This document shows, one piece after another, positions 1 to 5,819 of a stretch of 22,493 bases of DNA. This DNA is from a virus. Location of the stretch: positions 1 through 22,493 of IMG/VR virus record IMGVR_UViG_3300042542_005977. One strand, given 5' to 3'. How positions within the stretch are numbered: the stretch's first letter is position 1; each line of letters begins with the position of its first letter. Both the position numbers and the translations under genes were made by a program. Under the pieces are notes generated by a model. It was not told the origin of the DNA, ran no database searches, and saw only the letters and a program-made list of their open reading frames with translations.

Positions 1-621
1 ATCACCGCCGAGGAGCTGCAAGAGCTGGCTTCAATGAGCGATGCAGAATTGGCCGATCAAGGCATCAGCCGCGACGAGGTCAACGCCGCCATCGAGGCTT
101 ACAATGCCGAGGTCGAAGCCGAAGCCGGTGAAGGCGCCGAAGGCGAAGCGGAAGGTGCGGGCGAAGCCGGTGAGGCTGCGGTTCCGGCCGGTGCTTCGGC
201 TGGTGAAGGTGCTTCTTTCAGCGAACTGCGCAAGCGCGTGGTCGAACTCGAAAGCGCCCTGAGCGCAAAGACGGAAGATGCCGAGAAGGCGGAGATCCTG
301 ACGGCGTTCGACGTGCTGGAGCAGAAAATGACCGCGCTGGCGGCGCAGAATGACGCTTTGCAGCGCACCATTCGCCTGCAGGGGATCAAGGCAGCGACTC
401 CGGGAACGGAGAGCGTGCGGATGTTCAATGCGCCGGAAGGCGACGAGAAGGTGACGGAATTTGACCGTCTGGTTTCGGCCAAAGCGACCGAGCTGGAGGG
501 AAAGGGACAGAGCAAGACGACGGCTCGCGCGAACGCGATCCGCTTCACGATGAAGGATAACCCGCGCGCTTATGCGGAGCACAACGCTCATCGCGGGATC
601 GTCAAACTCGCCGACGCCTAA
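1..621 (+). CDS. Scaffold-like protein, 3' part (5' end outside window)
   Basis: The reading frame is open from base 1, so the gene begins upstream; an ATG at 34 is inside it and is not needed as a start. The visible 206 residues hold an Ala/Glu/Gly-rich low-complexity stretch (about residues 37-65), then a predicted coiled coil rich in Leu, Glu and Ala (about 72-125), then a polar, positively charged tail ending in a TAA stop. Acidic, helical proteins directly before the decoration and capsid genes are typically internal scaffolds, or the scaffold half of a prohead protease-scaffold fusion. No protease motif is visible here; it would lie upstream. Role inferred from composition and position only. 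Confidence 0.6.
   Translation: MTAEELQELASMSDAELADQGISRDEVNAAIEAYNAEVEAEAGEGAEGEAEGAGEAGEAAVPAGASAGEGASFSELRKRVVELESALSAKTEDAEKAEILTAFDVLEQKMTALAAQNDALQRTIRLQGIKAATPGTESVRMFNAPEGDEKVTEFDRLVSAKATELEGKGQSKTTARANAIRFTMKDNPRAYAEHNAHRGIVKLADA
109..180 (+). repeat. Degenerate GAAGCC/GAAGGC hexamer tract
   Basis: Imperfect head-to-tail hexamers encode the Glu/Ala/Gly-rich linker of the scaffold-like protein. Such tracts change length easily by slippage. This is seen directly in the sequence. Confidence 0.6.
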
Positions 622-625
622 ACCC

Positions 626-632
626 AAGGAGG
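626..632 (+). promoter_or_regulatory. Strong Shine-Dalgarno of decoration gene
   Basis: AAGGAGG lies 9 bases before the ATG at 642. It is a near-ideal match to the anti-Shine-Dalgarno sequence, as expected for a virion protein needed in hundreds of copies. Confidence 0.85.
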
Positions 633-641
633 AAAAAGATT

Positions 642-998
642 ATGGCAACCATCAATGACAGTGCAGACAGCTTTGTGGCGGCAAGCTCGTCTGGGGTCGC
701 GGGTAAGATCCGCGTCAAACTCAACAGCGACCGCAAATTGGAAGTGGCCGGTGGCTCCGACATCGAAATCGGTGTGACTGACTACAAAACGAAAAACGGC
801 ACGGAAGTCGTGAAGGTCAATCTGACCAACGGCGGCGGCAGCTTTGAAGTGACCGCGGGCGGCGCGGTGACTCCGGGAGCCATCGTCAAGCGTGCAGCGA
901 ACGGCAAGGTCACAACCGACGGCGCCGGAAGCAACTTCGGCATCGCCCTGGGATCGGCGGCGGCCGACGGCGAGATCATCGAGGTCTACCCGCTCTAA
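642..998 (+). CDS. Head decoration (capsid cement) protein, DUF2190-like
   Basis: 118 aa, almost all beta strand, with many Gly, Ser and Val residues and a hydrophobic finish (EIIEVYPL). The second half (GGAVTPGAIVKRAANGKV, then a GIAL segment) resembles small phage capsid-stabilising proteins of the DUF2190/decoration type, which trimerise on the outside of the expanded head. It sits 21 bases after the scaffold-like gene and 21 bases before the major capsid gene, the usual place for such proteins. Family assignment is by pattern and context, not by alignment. The ATG at 642 is fixed by the strong ribosome binding site. Confidence 0.72.
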   Translation: MATINDSADSFVAASSSGVAGKIRVKLNSDRKLEVAGGSDIEIGVTDYKTKNGTEVVKVNLTNGGGSFEVTAGGAVTPGAIVKRAANGKVTTDGAGSNFGIALGSAAADGEIIEVYPL

Positions 999-1004
999 TC
1001 ATCG

Positions 1005-1011
1005 AAGGAGG
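1005..1011 (+). promoter_or_regulatory. Strong Shine-Dalgarno of major capsid gene
   Basis: AAGGAGG lies 8 bases before the ATG at 1020. It is almost a copy of the site before the decoration gene, indicating matched high translation of the two head proteins. Confidence 0.85.
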
Positions 1012-1019
1012 ATAAAATT

Positions 1020-2000
1020 ATGTATCGCAACACAGACGCAGAAATCCGGCCTGAGCTTCAGGTCGTTGTGCAAGAGGCTTTGGAGGCCGAAAAATTCTTC
1101 ATCGCCGACAAGGTGTTCACGCCGTTCGGTGTGGGAACCAAAACCGGCGAGTATCGCAAGATCCTCAAGGGCAGTGGTCAACTGTTGGCTTCGACCAGCA
1201 GCGACATCACCCTGCGCGCACCGCGCACGGCTTACAAAGAAGTCGATCGTAGCTATGAGAAGGCTTCGTTTGCCTGCCAAGATCGCGGTTTGACCGAAGT
1301 GGTCGATGACAGCGATCAGGCGGATCTGAGTCGTTTCTTCGACGCCGAGAGCGTCTCGACGCGCCTCGTTCTTTCCAACATCCTCCGCGCGCAAGAGAAG
1401 CGCGTGGCGTCCAAGGTGATGAACGAGTCGATCTGGGGCAAGGCGGATGCCGCGGTGGCTTACACCGAGGCGAACATCGCCACTCTGGATGTGGCCCGTG
1501 ACATCGAGGAATCGATCGCTCGCGTCCACAAGCGCGGCGAGATGGTCAACACGATCATCCTTTCCCGCAACATCTGGAAGCGCGTTCGTCGCAGCCAGAA
1601 ACTGCGTGAGTATGTCTTCGGCGGCGACAGCGGCGGCAAGATCATCACCAAGGGCGTGTTCCTGGACATCTTCCAAGACAGCGCTCCGATCCAGAATCTG
1701 ATGATCGCCGAGGCGGTCGAGTCGACAGCCAGCAAAGGGCAGTCGGTCACTGACAACAAGTTGTCCTACATCTGGGGGGATGACTACATCTGGGTGGGCT
1801 GCGTCATGCAAGGTGCCCCTGAGATGGGAGGTGCCGGCCGTATCTTCTACTGGCAGGAAGACGCTGAGTTCCAATATGTCGTCGAGAGCTATCGCGAAGA
1901 GAGCCGCCGTTCCAACGTGGTTCGCGTGCGCCAGCACAACGACGAGCATGTGGTCAACGAGTGCGCAGGCACTTTGATCAAGACGGGCTACACGGCCTAA
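1020..2000 (+). CDS. Major capsid protein (HK97-fold type)
   Basis: 326 aa, a common size for an HK97-fold coat protein without a cleaved N-terminal delta domain, which fits a separate upstream scaffold. It follows scaffold and decoration genes. Features typical of the family are an N-terminal acidic amphipathic segment (residues 5-25), a mixed alpha/beta core with a long helix around 105-140, and a beta-rich C-terminal half with aromatic strands (YIWGDDYIWVG and GRIFYWQED, about residues 248-282). No signal peptide or membrane segment. The perfect ribosome binding site and the terminator placed right after the gene support very high expression. The identification rests on order, size and overall pattern. 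Confidence 0.85.
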   Translation: MYRNTDAEIRPELQVVVQEALEAEKFFIADKVFTPFGVGTKTGEYRKILKGSGQLLASTSSDITLRAPRTAYKEVDRSYEKASFACQDRGLTEVVDDSDQADLSRFFDAESVSTRLVLSNILRAQEKRVASKVMNESIWGKADAAVAYTEANIATLDVARDIEESIARVHKRGEMVNTIILSRNIWKRVRRSQKLREYVFGGDSGGKIITKGVFLDIFQDSAPIQNLMIAEAVESTASKGQSVTDNKLSYIWGDDYIWVGCVMQGAPEMGGAGRIFYWQEDAEFQYVVESYREESRRSNVVRVRQHNDEHVVNECAGTLIKTGYTA

Positions 2001-2024
2001 GAAGTTTCACCATCCTGCAACGGA

Positions 2025-2053
2025 CCCCCGGCAGCGCGAGTTGCCGGGGGTTT
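2025..2053 (+). terminator. Intrinsic terminator after the capsid gene
   Basis: A perfect 9-bp stem, CCCCCGGCA (2025-2033) with TGCCGGGGG (2042-2050), encloses an 8-base loop and is followed by a T-rich run (TTTCTGTTT). It starts 25 bases after the capsid stop codon. It would end or attenuate transcripts of the head genes so that the head-tail and tail genes downstream are made in smaller amounts, unless a new promoter or antitermination acts. Confidence 0.85.
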
Positions 2054-2065
2054 CTGTTTGTGGGG

Positions 2066-2070
2066 TTGAC
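2066..2070 (+). promoter_or_regulatory. TTGAC start-associated motif, gene at 2085
   Basis: Context GGTTGACG; the first base lies 19 bases before the ATG at 2085. The TGA within it is an in-frame stop relative to that ATG. There is no clear AGGAGG in between, only G-rich sequence. It belongs to a series of seven such sites in this window. Function unknown. Confidence 0.45.
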
Positions 2071-2084
2071 GGCGGGGTGGCGGT

Positions 2085-2456
2085 ATGTTGTTCGACGAGG
2101 CGATGGCGGCGGCGGATGAGGCGGCGTTTGCGATGCTGAGTTCAGCGCGCGCGACGGTATGGAAGTCGGGGCAAGAGTCGCGGAGGCGGGAGGTGCGGGC
2201 GATCGAGATGCCGCGCGATGTGGGCGGCGATTACCGTCCTGGTGGACGAGTGGAGGAAGTGAACTTCGTTCTGGAGTGCGAGGCGGCGCCTTTGCAGGAG
2301 GAACCGATCGGGCTGGTCTTTGGCAGTCCGGAGGTGAAGGACGGGTGGCTGGTGAAGTGGAAAGAAGTGACTTACCGGATTGCCAGTGTGACGTGGCAGG
2401 GGGCGACGGTGACGCTGAATCTGGCGTCGAGGAATGACAGTAGTGGCGGTTGGTAA
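2085..2456 (+). CDS. Putative head-tail joining / head completion protein
   Basis: 123 aa. A short N-terminal helix rich in Ala (residues 1-24) is followed by a beta-rich body (about 30-118) ending in alternating hydrophobic strands (VTYRIASVTW, ATVTLNLAS). This helix-plus-beta-barrel outline and the place right after the major capsid gene suit a head completion or connector-stopper protein of the lambda FII/HK97 gp10 type, which binds the portal ring and prepares the docking surface for the tail. No specific motif proves this. It is followed one base later by the next gene, suggesting coupled translation. Its ATG lies 19 bases after the start of a TTGAC motif. Confidence 0.5.
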   Translation: MLFDEAMAAADEAAFAMLSSARATVWKSGQESRRREVRAIEMPRDVGGDYRPGGRVEEVNFVLECEAAPLQEEPIGLVFGSPEVKDGWLVKWKEVTYRIASVTWQGATVTLNLASRNDSSGGW

Positions 2457-2457
2457 G

Positions 2458-2880
2458 ATGAGCGCACGTTACGAGATCGAGGCGATGGTGGTGGGGGCTT
2501 TGAAACCCTTGGAGCACGAGTTGGGGGTGCCGGTGCTGGCGGGTCGGACCACGGGTGAGCGACCGGGATCATTCATTGTGGTGCGAGCGGAAGAGGAAAA
2601 GTTTGTGATTCCGAATGCACGGGCAGGTTTTGTCGAGGTCGACGTGGTGAGTGTGTCGCAGTTGGATGATGCGGGTGAGTTAGCGGCGAGCAAGGCCAGG
2701 ATTGAGCGGATCGGGTTGTATTTTGGCACGGCAGAGGTGATGGAGGATATGCGGGAGGCCGGGACGGCGGAGATGACAACGTGGCCGAGTTTTGCGCTGA
2801 TGCGCGGAACGAGCACGTTGCGCAAGGATCGTTCAGTGGGGGATGTGCTGCGCGTATCGTTTGGTGTGCAGCGTATGTGA
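2458..2880 (+). CDS. Putative tail terminator / tail completion protein
   Basis: 140 aa from the ATG at 2458, one base after the stop of the gene before. An in-frame ATG at 2434 would add eight residues and overlap that gene; neither start has a convincing ribosome binding site, and I prefer 2458 for the tight coupling. The protein has an N-terminal helix (YEIEAMVVGALKPLEHELG), then strands around FIVVRAE and FVEVDVVSVS, then a helix ELAASKARIERIGLYF. This alpha/beta pattern, the size and the position match lambda gpU-type tail terminators, which cap the tail tube and join it to the head. Assignment by pattern and synteny only. The stop codon is TGA followed by C. Confidence 0.48.
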   Translation: MSARYEIEAMVVGALKPLEHELGVPVLAGRTTGERPGSFIVVRAEEEKFVIPNARAGFVEVDVVSVSQLDDAGELAASKARIERIGLYFGTAEVMEDMREAGTAEMTTWPSFALMRGTSTLRKDRSVGDVLRVSFGVQRM

Positions 2881-2901
2881 CGACTTCAGATTGGAAATTG
2901 C

Positions 2902-2918
2902 AAGGCGCAGCGCGCTTT
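2902..2918 (+). other. Small hairpin in the 93-base gap 2881-2973
   Basis: AAGGCGC (2902-2908) can pair with GCGCTTT (2912-2918), a 7-bp stem with one G-U pair and a 3-base loop. Short T-rich stretches follow. It could be a weak terminator or an RNA processing or translation-control hairpin before the metallophosphoesterase gene, or chance. Nothing else is recognisable in this gap except the TTGACA motif at its end. Confidence 0.3.
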
Positions 2919-2954
2919 ATCTGGGACTTCTTTATGTCAGGGGGGAGTGGGGGG

Positions 2955-2960
2955 TTGACA
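2955..2960 (+). promoter_or_regulatory. TTGACA start-associated motif, gene at 2974
   Basis: Context GGTTGACA; the first base lies exactly 19 bases before the ATG at 2974, the same spacing as at 2066/2085 and 4406/4425. Its TGA is in frame with that ATG. No Shine-Dalgarno sequence lies between it and the start. Confidence 0.5.
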
Positions 2961-2973
2961 CTGTAAGTGGGTC

Positions 2974-3978
2974 ATGCCCAAAGACAACTGGGGAGCGATT
3001 GCGCGGGAGAGCGCAGAGCACGCACATCGTAGCGTGGTGTCGGATTACAAGCGGCAAATCACGGCCGGGTTGGAACGGATCAAAGAACTGGAGGAGCAGC
3101 TAGGGGTGGTAGACGCGCTGAATGCGGCCAAGCCCTCGCAGAAGCCGTTGGCGGTGAAAAAGACGGCGAAGTGTCAGGCGGTGGCGGTGGCTTTGGCGAG
3201 TGACTGGCACGTGGAGGAGCAGGTGACGGCGGATTCGACCAATGGACTGAATCATTTTGACCTGCGCGTGGCGGAGGCCCGGATCGAGAAGTTTTTTAAC
3301 AGTGTGGTGCGGCTCACGGAGATCGAGCGCAACGGTGCGGAGATCGACACGTGCCTGTTGTTTTTGGGCGGCGACCTGATGAGTGGATATATCCATGAAG
3401 AGTTGGCGGAGACGAATGCGCTGAGTCCGACGGAGACGATTTTGTGGGTGATGGAGCGGGTCTCGCGGGGGATCGCCTCGTTGCGGCAAAATTTTTCGCG
3501 GGTCTTGATTCCGTGTTGCTACGGAAACCATGGGCGGACCACGAAGAAACCACGGCATGCCACGGGGTTTCGCAACAGCTACGAATGGTTGCTCTACAAG
3601 GTGATGTCGCAGCGGGTGCAGGACGGGGTGGAGTGGCAGGTGGCGGATTCGTATTTCAATTACGTGGATCTGTTTGGCAAGACGTTGCGCTTTCACCACG
3701 GGGACGGGTTGAAGTATCAGGGCGGCATCGGCGGGCTGACCATCCCTACGGAGAAGGCGATTGCCTCGTGGAACAAGGCACGCGTAGCGGATCTGGATTG
3801 TTTCGGGCACTGGCACACGCAACAGCAGAATCCGAAGTGGGTCAGTAATGGGTCGCTGATCGGCTACAATGCTTACGCGATCAGCATCAAGGCGTCCTAT
3901 GAGCCCCCGCAGCAGACATATTTTCTCTTCGACTCGAAGAGAGGGCGCACGATCACAGCGCCGATTGTTTTAGCATGA
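2974..3978 (+). CDS. Calcineurin-like metallophosphoesterase
   Basis: 334 aa carrying the whole two-metal phosphoesterase signature in order: D-x-H at 77-79 (in SDWH), GGD at 132-134, GNH at 184-186, HHGD at 241-244 and GHWH at 278-281, followed by NGS at 292-294, the usual spot for the family's N(P)GS turn. These residues normally bind a pair of metal ions and hydrolyse phosphomonoesters, phosphodiesters or nucleic-acid ends. A charged N-terminal region with a short coiled coil (residues 20-46) precedes the domain and may mediate multimerisation. No signal peptide, so cytoplasmic. Proteins of this sort occur in many phages; the substrate is not deducible here. It heads a three-gene non-structural cassette and overlaps the next gene by ATGA. 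The start at 2974 is preceded by a TTGACA motif, not by a Shine-Dalgarno. Confidence 0.88.
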   Translation: MPKDNWGAIARESAEHAHRSVVSDYKRQITAGLERIKELEEQLGVVDALNAAKPSQKPLAVKKTAKCQAVAVALASDWHVEEQVTADSTNGLNHFDLRVAEARIEKFFNSVVRLTEIERNGAEIDTCLLFLGGDLMSGYIHEELAETNALSPTETILWVMERVSRGIASLRQNFSRVLIPCCYGNHGRTTKKPRHATGFRNSYEWLLYKVMSQRVQDGVEWQVADSYFNYVDLFGKTLRFHHGDGLKYQGGIGGLTIPTEKAIASWNKARVADLDCFGHWHTQQQNPKWVSNGSLIGYNAYAISIKASYEPPQQTYFLFDSKRGRTITAPIVLA

Positions 3979-4409
3979 ACTGGAAAGCCGAAGTAAACCG
4001 GATGAATGTTTCGGCTTATGCCTGGCCGAAGGGTTGGAGCACGCGAGACGAGATCGCGGAGCAGGTGGAATGCTCGCCGGAGCGGGTGCGCGAGGTGCTC
4101 AATCCTGGCATCAAGGCGGGAACCATCGAGTTCCGGGATTTCAAGGTTTGGGAAGATGGTCGCTTTGTTCGCCGCACGGGCTACCGGAAGGTGAGCCAAG
4201 CAGCGGCCAGCGCACCGAAGGTCGCGCCGCAGGTTGCGCCGAAGGCGATGGAGCCTAAAGCGGGGATGCCGGTGGTGTCGCGCAAGCGGGGGACCAAGGG
4301 CAAGATCGTGTCGGTGAAGGGCGACCGGATGGTGATTGATTGGGAGACGACGGGGCGGAAGGAGTGCAGCATGTCGGCGTTTCGCAAGAAGGACATCCGG
4401 CTGGCTTGA
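3975..4409 (+). CDS. Small winged-helix-like / SH3-like protein
   Basis: 144 aa, starting in an ATGA overlap with the phosphoesterase gene, so probably translationally coupled to it. Residues 20-70 look like a winged helix-turn-helix: WSTRDEIAEQ, then CSPERVREVLNPGIKAGTI as the recognition-helix region, then strands RDFKVW and GRFVRRTGY as the wing. An Ala/Pro/Lys linker (about 75-98) leads to a small beta domain (103-142, including KGKIVSVKGDRMVIDWE) that resembles an SH3/KOW-like barrel. This suggests a nucleic-acid-binding accessory or regulatory protein, but no family is recognised with certainty. The stop is TGA followed by C, inside a TTGACA motif, and the next start is in the same reading frame. 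Confidence 0.6.
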   Translation: MNWKAEVNRMNVSAYAWPKGWSTRDEIAEQVECSPERVREVLNPGIKAGTIEFRDFKVWEDGRFVRRTGYRKVSQAAASAPKVAPQVAPKAMEPKAGMPVVSRKRGTKGKIVSVKGDRMVIDWETTGRKECSMSAFRKKDIRLA

Positions 4410-4411
4410 CA
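4406..4411 (+). promoter_or_regulatory. TTGACA start-associated motif, gene at 4425
   Basis: The first base is 19 bases before the ATG at 4425. The TGA inside the motif is the stop codon of the winged-helix-like gene and is in frame with the next ATG, with five sense codons between. Confidence 0.5.
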
Positions 4412-4424
4412 TCGGTGGGCAGGC

Positions 4425-4868
4425 ATGGCCCTGCGAATGGTAGCGCGACCGGAGAAATGCCCGCCTTGGGTGGCGGATCTCATTGTTGATCTGGATACGA
4501 AGTGTTTTCCGGAGGATTACCGCGTCAAGCCGGAGGGGGCTTACTGGTGGATCGAAGAGGAGCGGGGCGAGCCGGTGGCGTTTGCCGGGATGAAGGTGTG
4601 CGCTGCGGAATACAATCGCGGGCTAGGCTATCTATCGCGGGCGGGGGTGCTGCCGAAGTATCGGGGGCAGGGACGGCAGCGGCGGCTGATCCGCGCGCGT
4701 ATAGCTTTGGCGCGACGGCTGAATTTACTGGAGGTCGTGACGTATGTGATGGCGGCGAATCTGGCGAGTGCGAACAGTCTGATCGGCGTGGGCTTTCGGC
4801 TTTACAGTCCGGCAGAGCGCTGGGGCGGGAAGGATGCGTTGTATTTCCGGAGGCGACTGGGCGGTTGA
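4425..4868 (+). CDS. GNAT-family N-acetyltransferase
   Basis: 147 aa with the GNAT fold signatures. Residues 50-72 give the central strands (PVAFAGMKV, LGYLSRAGV). Residues 74-89 are motif A, the acetyl-CoA pyrophosphate-binding loop (LPKYRGQGRQRRLI, an R/Q-x-x-G-x-G/A type loop). Residues 111-127 are motif B (ANLASANSLIGVGFRLY) with the usual Asn...GF...Y pattern. Such enzymes move acetyl from acetyl-CoA to an amine: antibiotic, amino acid, peptide N-terminus or protein lysine. The substrate cannot be read from the sequence. It is unusual between head-tail and tail-tube genes and may be a host-modifying accessory gene. The start is preceded by TTGACA and is in frame with the gene before; its own stop is TGA inside the next TTGACA. 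Confidence 0.85.
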   Translation: MALRMVARPEKCPPWVADLIVDLDTKCFPEDYRVKPEGAYWWIEEERGEPVAFAGMKVCAAEYNRGLGYLSRAGVLPKYRGQGRQRRLIRARIALARRLNLLEVVTYVMAANLASANSLIGVGFRLYSPAERWGGKDALYFRRRLGG

Positions 4869-4870
4869 CA
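4865..4870 (+). promoter_or_regulatory. TTGACA start-associated motif, gene at 4887
   Basis: Context GGTTGACAT. The first base is 22 bases before the ATG at 4887. Its TGA is the stop of the acetyltransferase gene and is in frame with the next ATG, six codons on. A second ATG at 4879 is out of frame and not used. Confidence 0.5.
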
Positions 4871-4886
4871 TGGCGCAAATGGCATT

Positions 4887-5246
4887 ATGCCACTTTCAAC
4901 AGCAGGACTAAATGCCGGGGGGGTCACATTGACCACAGCCATTCCTCAGGGAACACAGATCACGAACATGACCGAGATTATTTCGATCACGGTTCGCCGG
5001 ATCAATTCGACTCAGATCGAGGCCAAAAAGAGCAACGGAGACATCGCGGCGATTGCCTATGGCGGCGAGAAATACGAGATGGAGGCCGAGGGTTACACAA
5101 CCGTGACTCAAGTTCCGAACCTCGCGGGCGCGACATGGACTGCCTTCAACCTAACCGGCCGCGTGATGAGCTATGAAATTCTCGGATCGAACGAGGACTT
5201 TGTGAAGCTGCGCGTGAGCGGCATCGGATTTGCCGGAGCCACGTAA
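4887..5246 (+). CDS. Probable tail tube protein (small)
   Basis: 119 aa, almost wholly beta: alternating strands such as IISITVRRI, QIEAKKS, EKYEMEAEGYTT and DFVKLRVSGIGF. Gly/Ala/Thr-rich ends, no Cys, no membrane segment. It lies just before the probable tail-assembly chaperone and tape-measure genes, where siphoviruses encode the tail tube subunit, and no other gene between the capsid and tape measure fits that job better. Tube proteins are often somewhat longer, so an initiator or other tail role remains possible. The ATG at 4887 is 17 bases after the end of TTGACA, with no Shine-Dalgarno. The stop overlaps the next start (TAATG). Confidence 0.5.
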   Translation: MPLSTAGLNAGGVTLTTAIPQGTQITNMTEIISITVRRINSTQIEAKKSNGDIAAIAYGGEKYEMEAEGYTTVTQVPNLAGATWTAFNLTGRVMSYEILGSNEDFVKLRVSGIGFAGAT

Positions 5247-5815
5247 TGGATGAAGTCCGCTTTGTCTTTGACGAGCGGTTCATCGAAGCGTTTGTCAGTA
5301 GGCCTGAAGGGCATCATGTGATGGGACGGCGCTTGCGGCCGTTCAGCACATGGCACTTGTTGCAGTTGCAATATGTGCAGAATCCTTTGGTGACGGGCGG
5401 CGCGGTTGCGGCGGGAGATATGGATTTGGCGACGAGGATTTGCCAGACGCAGTTTCCGGAATCGGTCCGACCGAAGCGGCGGTGGTGGACGTGGCGGGCA
5501 ATACGTGTGCAGTCGGCGGTGGCGGCGTTTGAGGCATACGTGGCAGATTATGCTAGCGGTCCGGACATCCAAGCCGAGCAGACTAAGACGCAATCGGCGC
5601 GGTTGCCCGATATGGACAGTCTACTGCAGGAGTTGGCGCTTTACCGCAAGATGAGTGGGTGTTCGCGTGAGGAGGCGTGGAACGTGCCGATCGGGGAGAT
5701 GGCGTGGATGAATGCGGCGTGGGCGCGGATGGAGGGGGCCAAGTTTTCTATTATGACGGAGTTGGAGCGTGCGGCACTACGGAGGGCGAAGGCAAAATTG
5801 ACAGAGGCGAAATGA
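5246..5815 (+). CDS. Probable tail assembly chaperone
   Basis: 189 aa, mainly helical, with a Trp-rich basic patch (PKRRWWTWRAIRVQ, about residues 75-88). The C-terminal part has a helix-loop-helix (LLQELALYRKMSGCSREEAWNVPIGE, then WMNAAWARMEGA) of the type seen in tail-assembly chaperones, whose short motif around EAW/W-N-P/M is linked to binding the tape measure. It lies immediately before the tape-measure gene and starts in a TAATG overlap with the probable tube gene. In lambda-like phages a second chaperone form arises by frameshift into a downstream frame; here the tape measure begins only 4 bases after the stop, so there is no room for a separate second frame and a single chaperone is more likely. 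Confidence 0.55.
   Translation: MDEVRFVFDERFIEAFVSRPEGHHVMGRRLRPFSTWHLLQLQYVQNPLVTGGAVAAGDMDLATRICQTQFPESVRPKRRWWTWRAIRVQSAVAAFEAYVADYASGPDIQAEQTKTQSARLPDMDSLLQELALYRKMSGCSREEAWNVPIGEMAWMNAAWARMEGAKFSIMTELERAALRRAKAKLTEAK
5798..5803 (+). promoter_or_regulatory. TTGACA start-associated motif, gene at 5820
   Basis: The first base is 22 bases before the ATG at 5820, the same spacing as at 4865/4887 and 21028/21050. Here it lies inside the last codons of the chaperone gene, out of frame with it, so it is not a stop codon of that gene. This may be a true member of the series or chance. Confidence 0.35.
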
Positions 5816-5819
5816 TCGA

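Noticed and set aside
999-1949. A 316-codon open frame on the - strand opposite the major capsid gene (others at 3100-3822, 7239-8120, 11455-12174, 19557-20510)
   Set aside because: They mirror strong + strand genes, have no ribosome binding sites, read as Arg/His/Pro-rich or otherwise implausible proteins, and arise from the codon bias of GC-rich genes.
2066-2100. TTGAC(A) as a sigma70 -35 box driving the gene after it
   Set aside because: A -10 box at normal spacing would fall inside the coding sequence, and no TATAAT-like sequence is found at 16-18 bases in any of the seven sites; the start codon is only 19-22 bases away.
2781-2966. A small + frame of 61 codons covering the gap before the phosphoesterase
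   Set aside because: Most of it lies inside the 140-aa gene in another frame; composition and lack of a ribosome binding site mark it as a shadow.
4407-4868. Recoded UGA (sense) as an explanation for the in-frame UGA junctions
   Set aside because: Long genes have no internal in-frame TGA, several genes end in TGA in ATGA/GTGA overlaps with plausible C-termini, and each gene has its own proper start and complete domain. The standard bacterial code fits.
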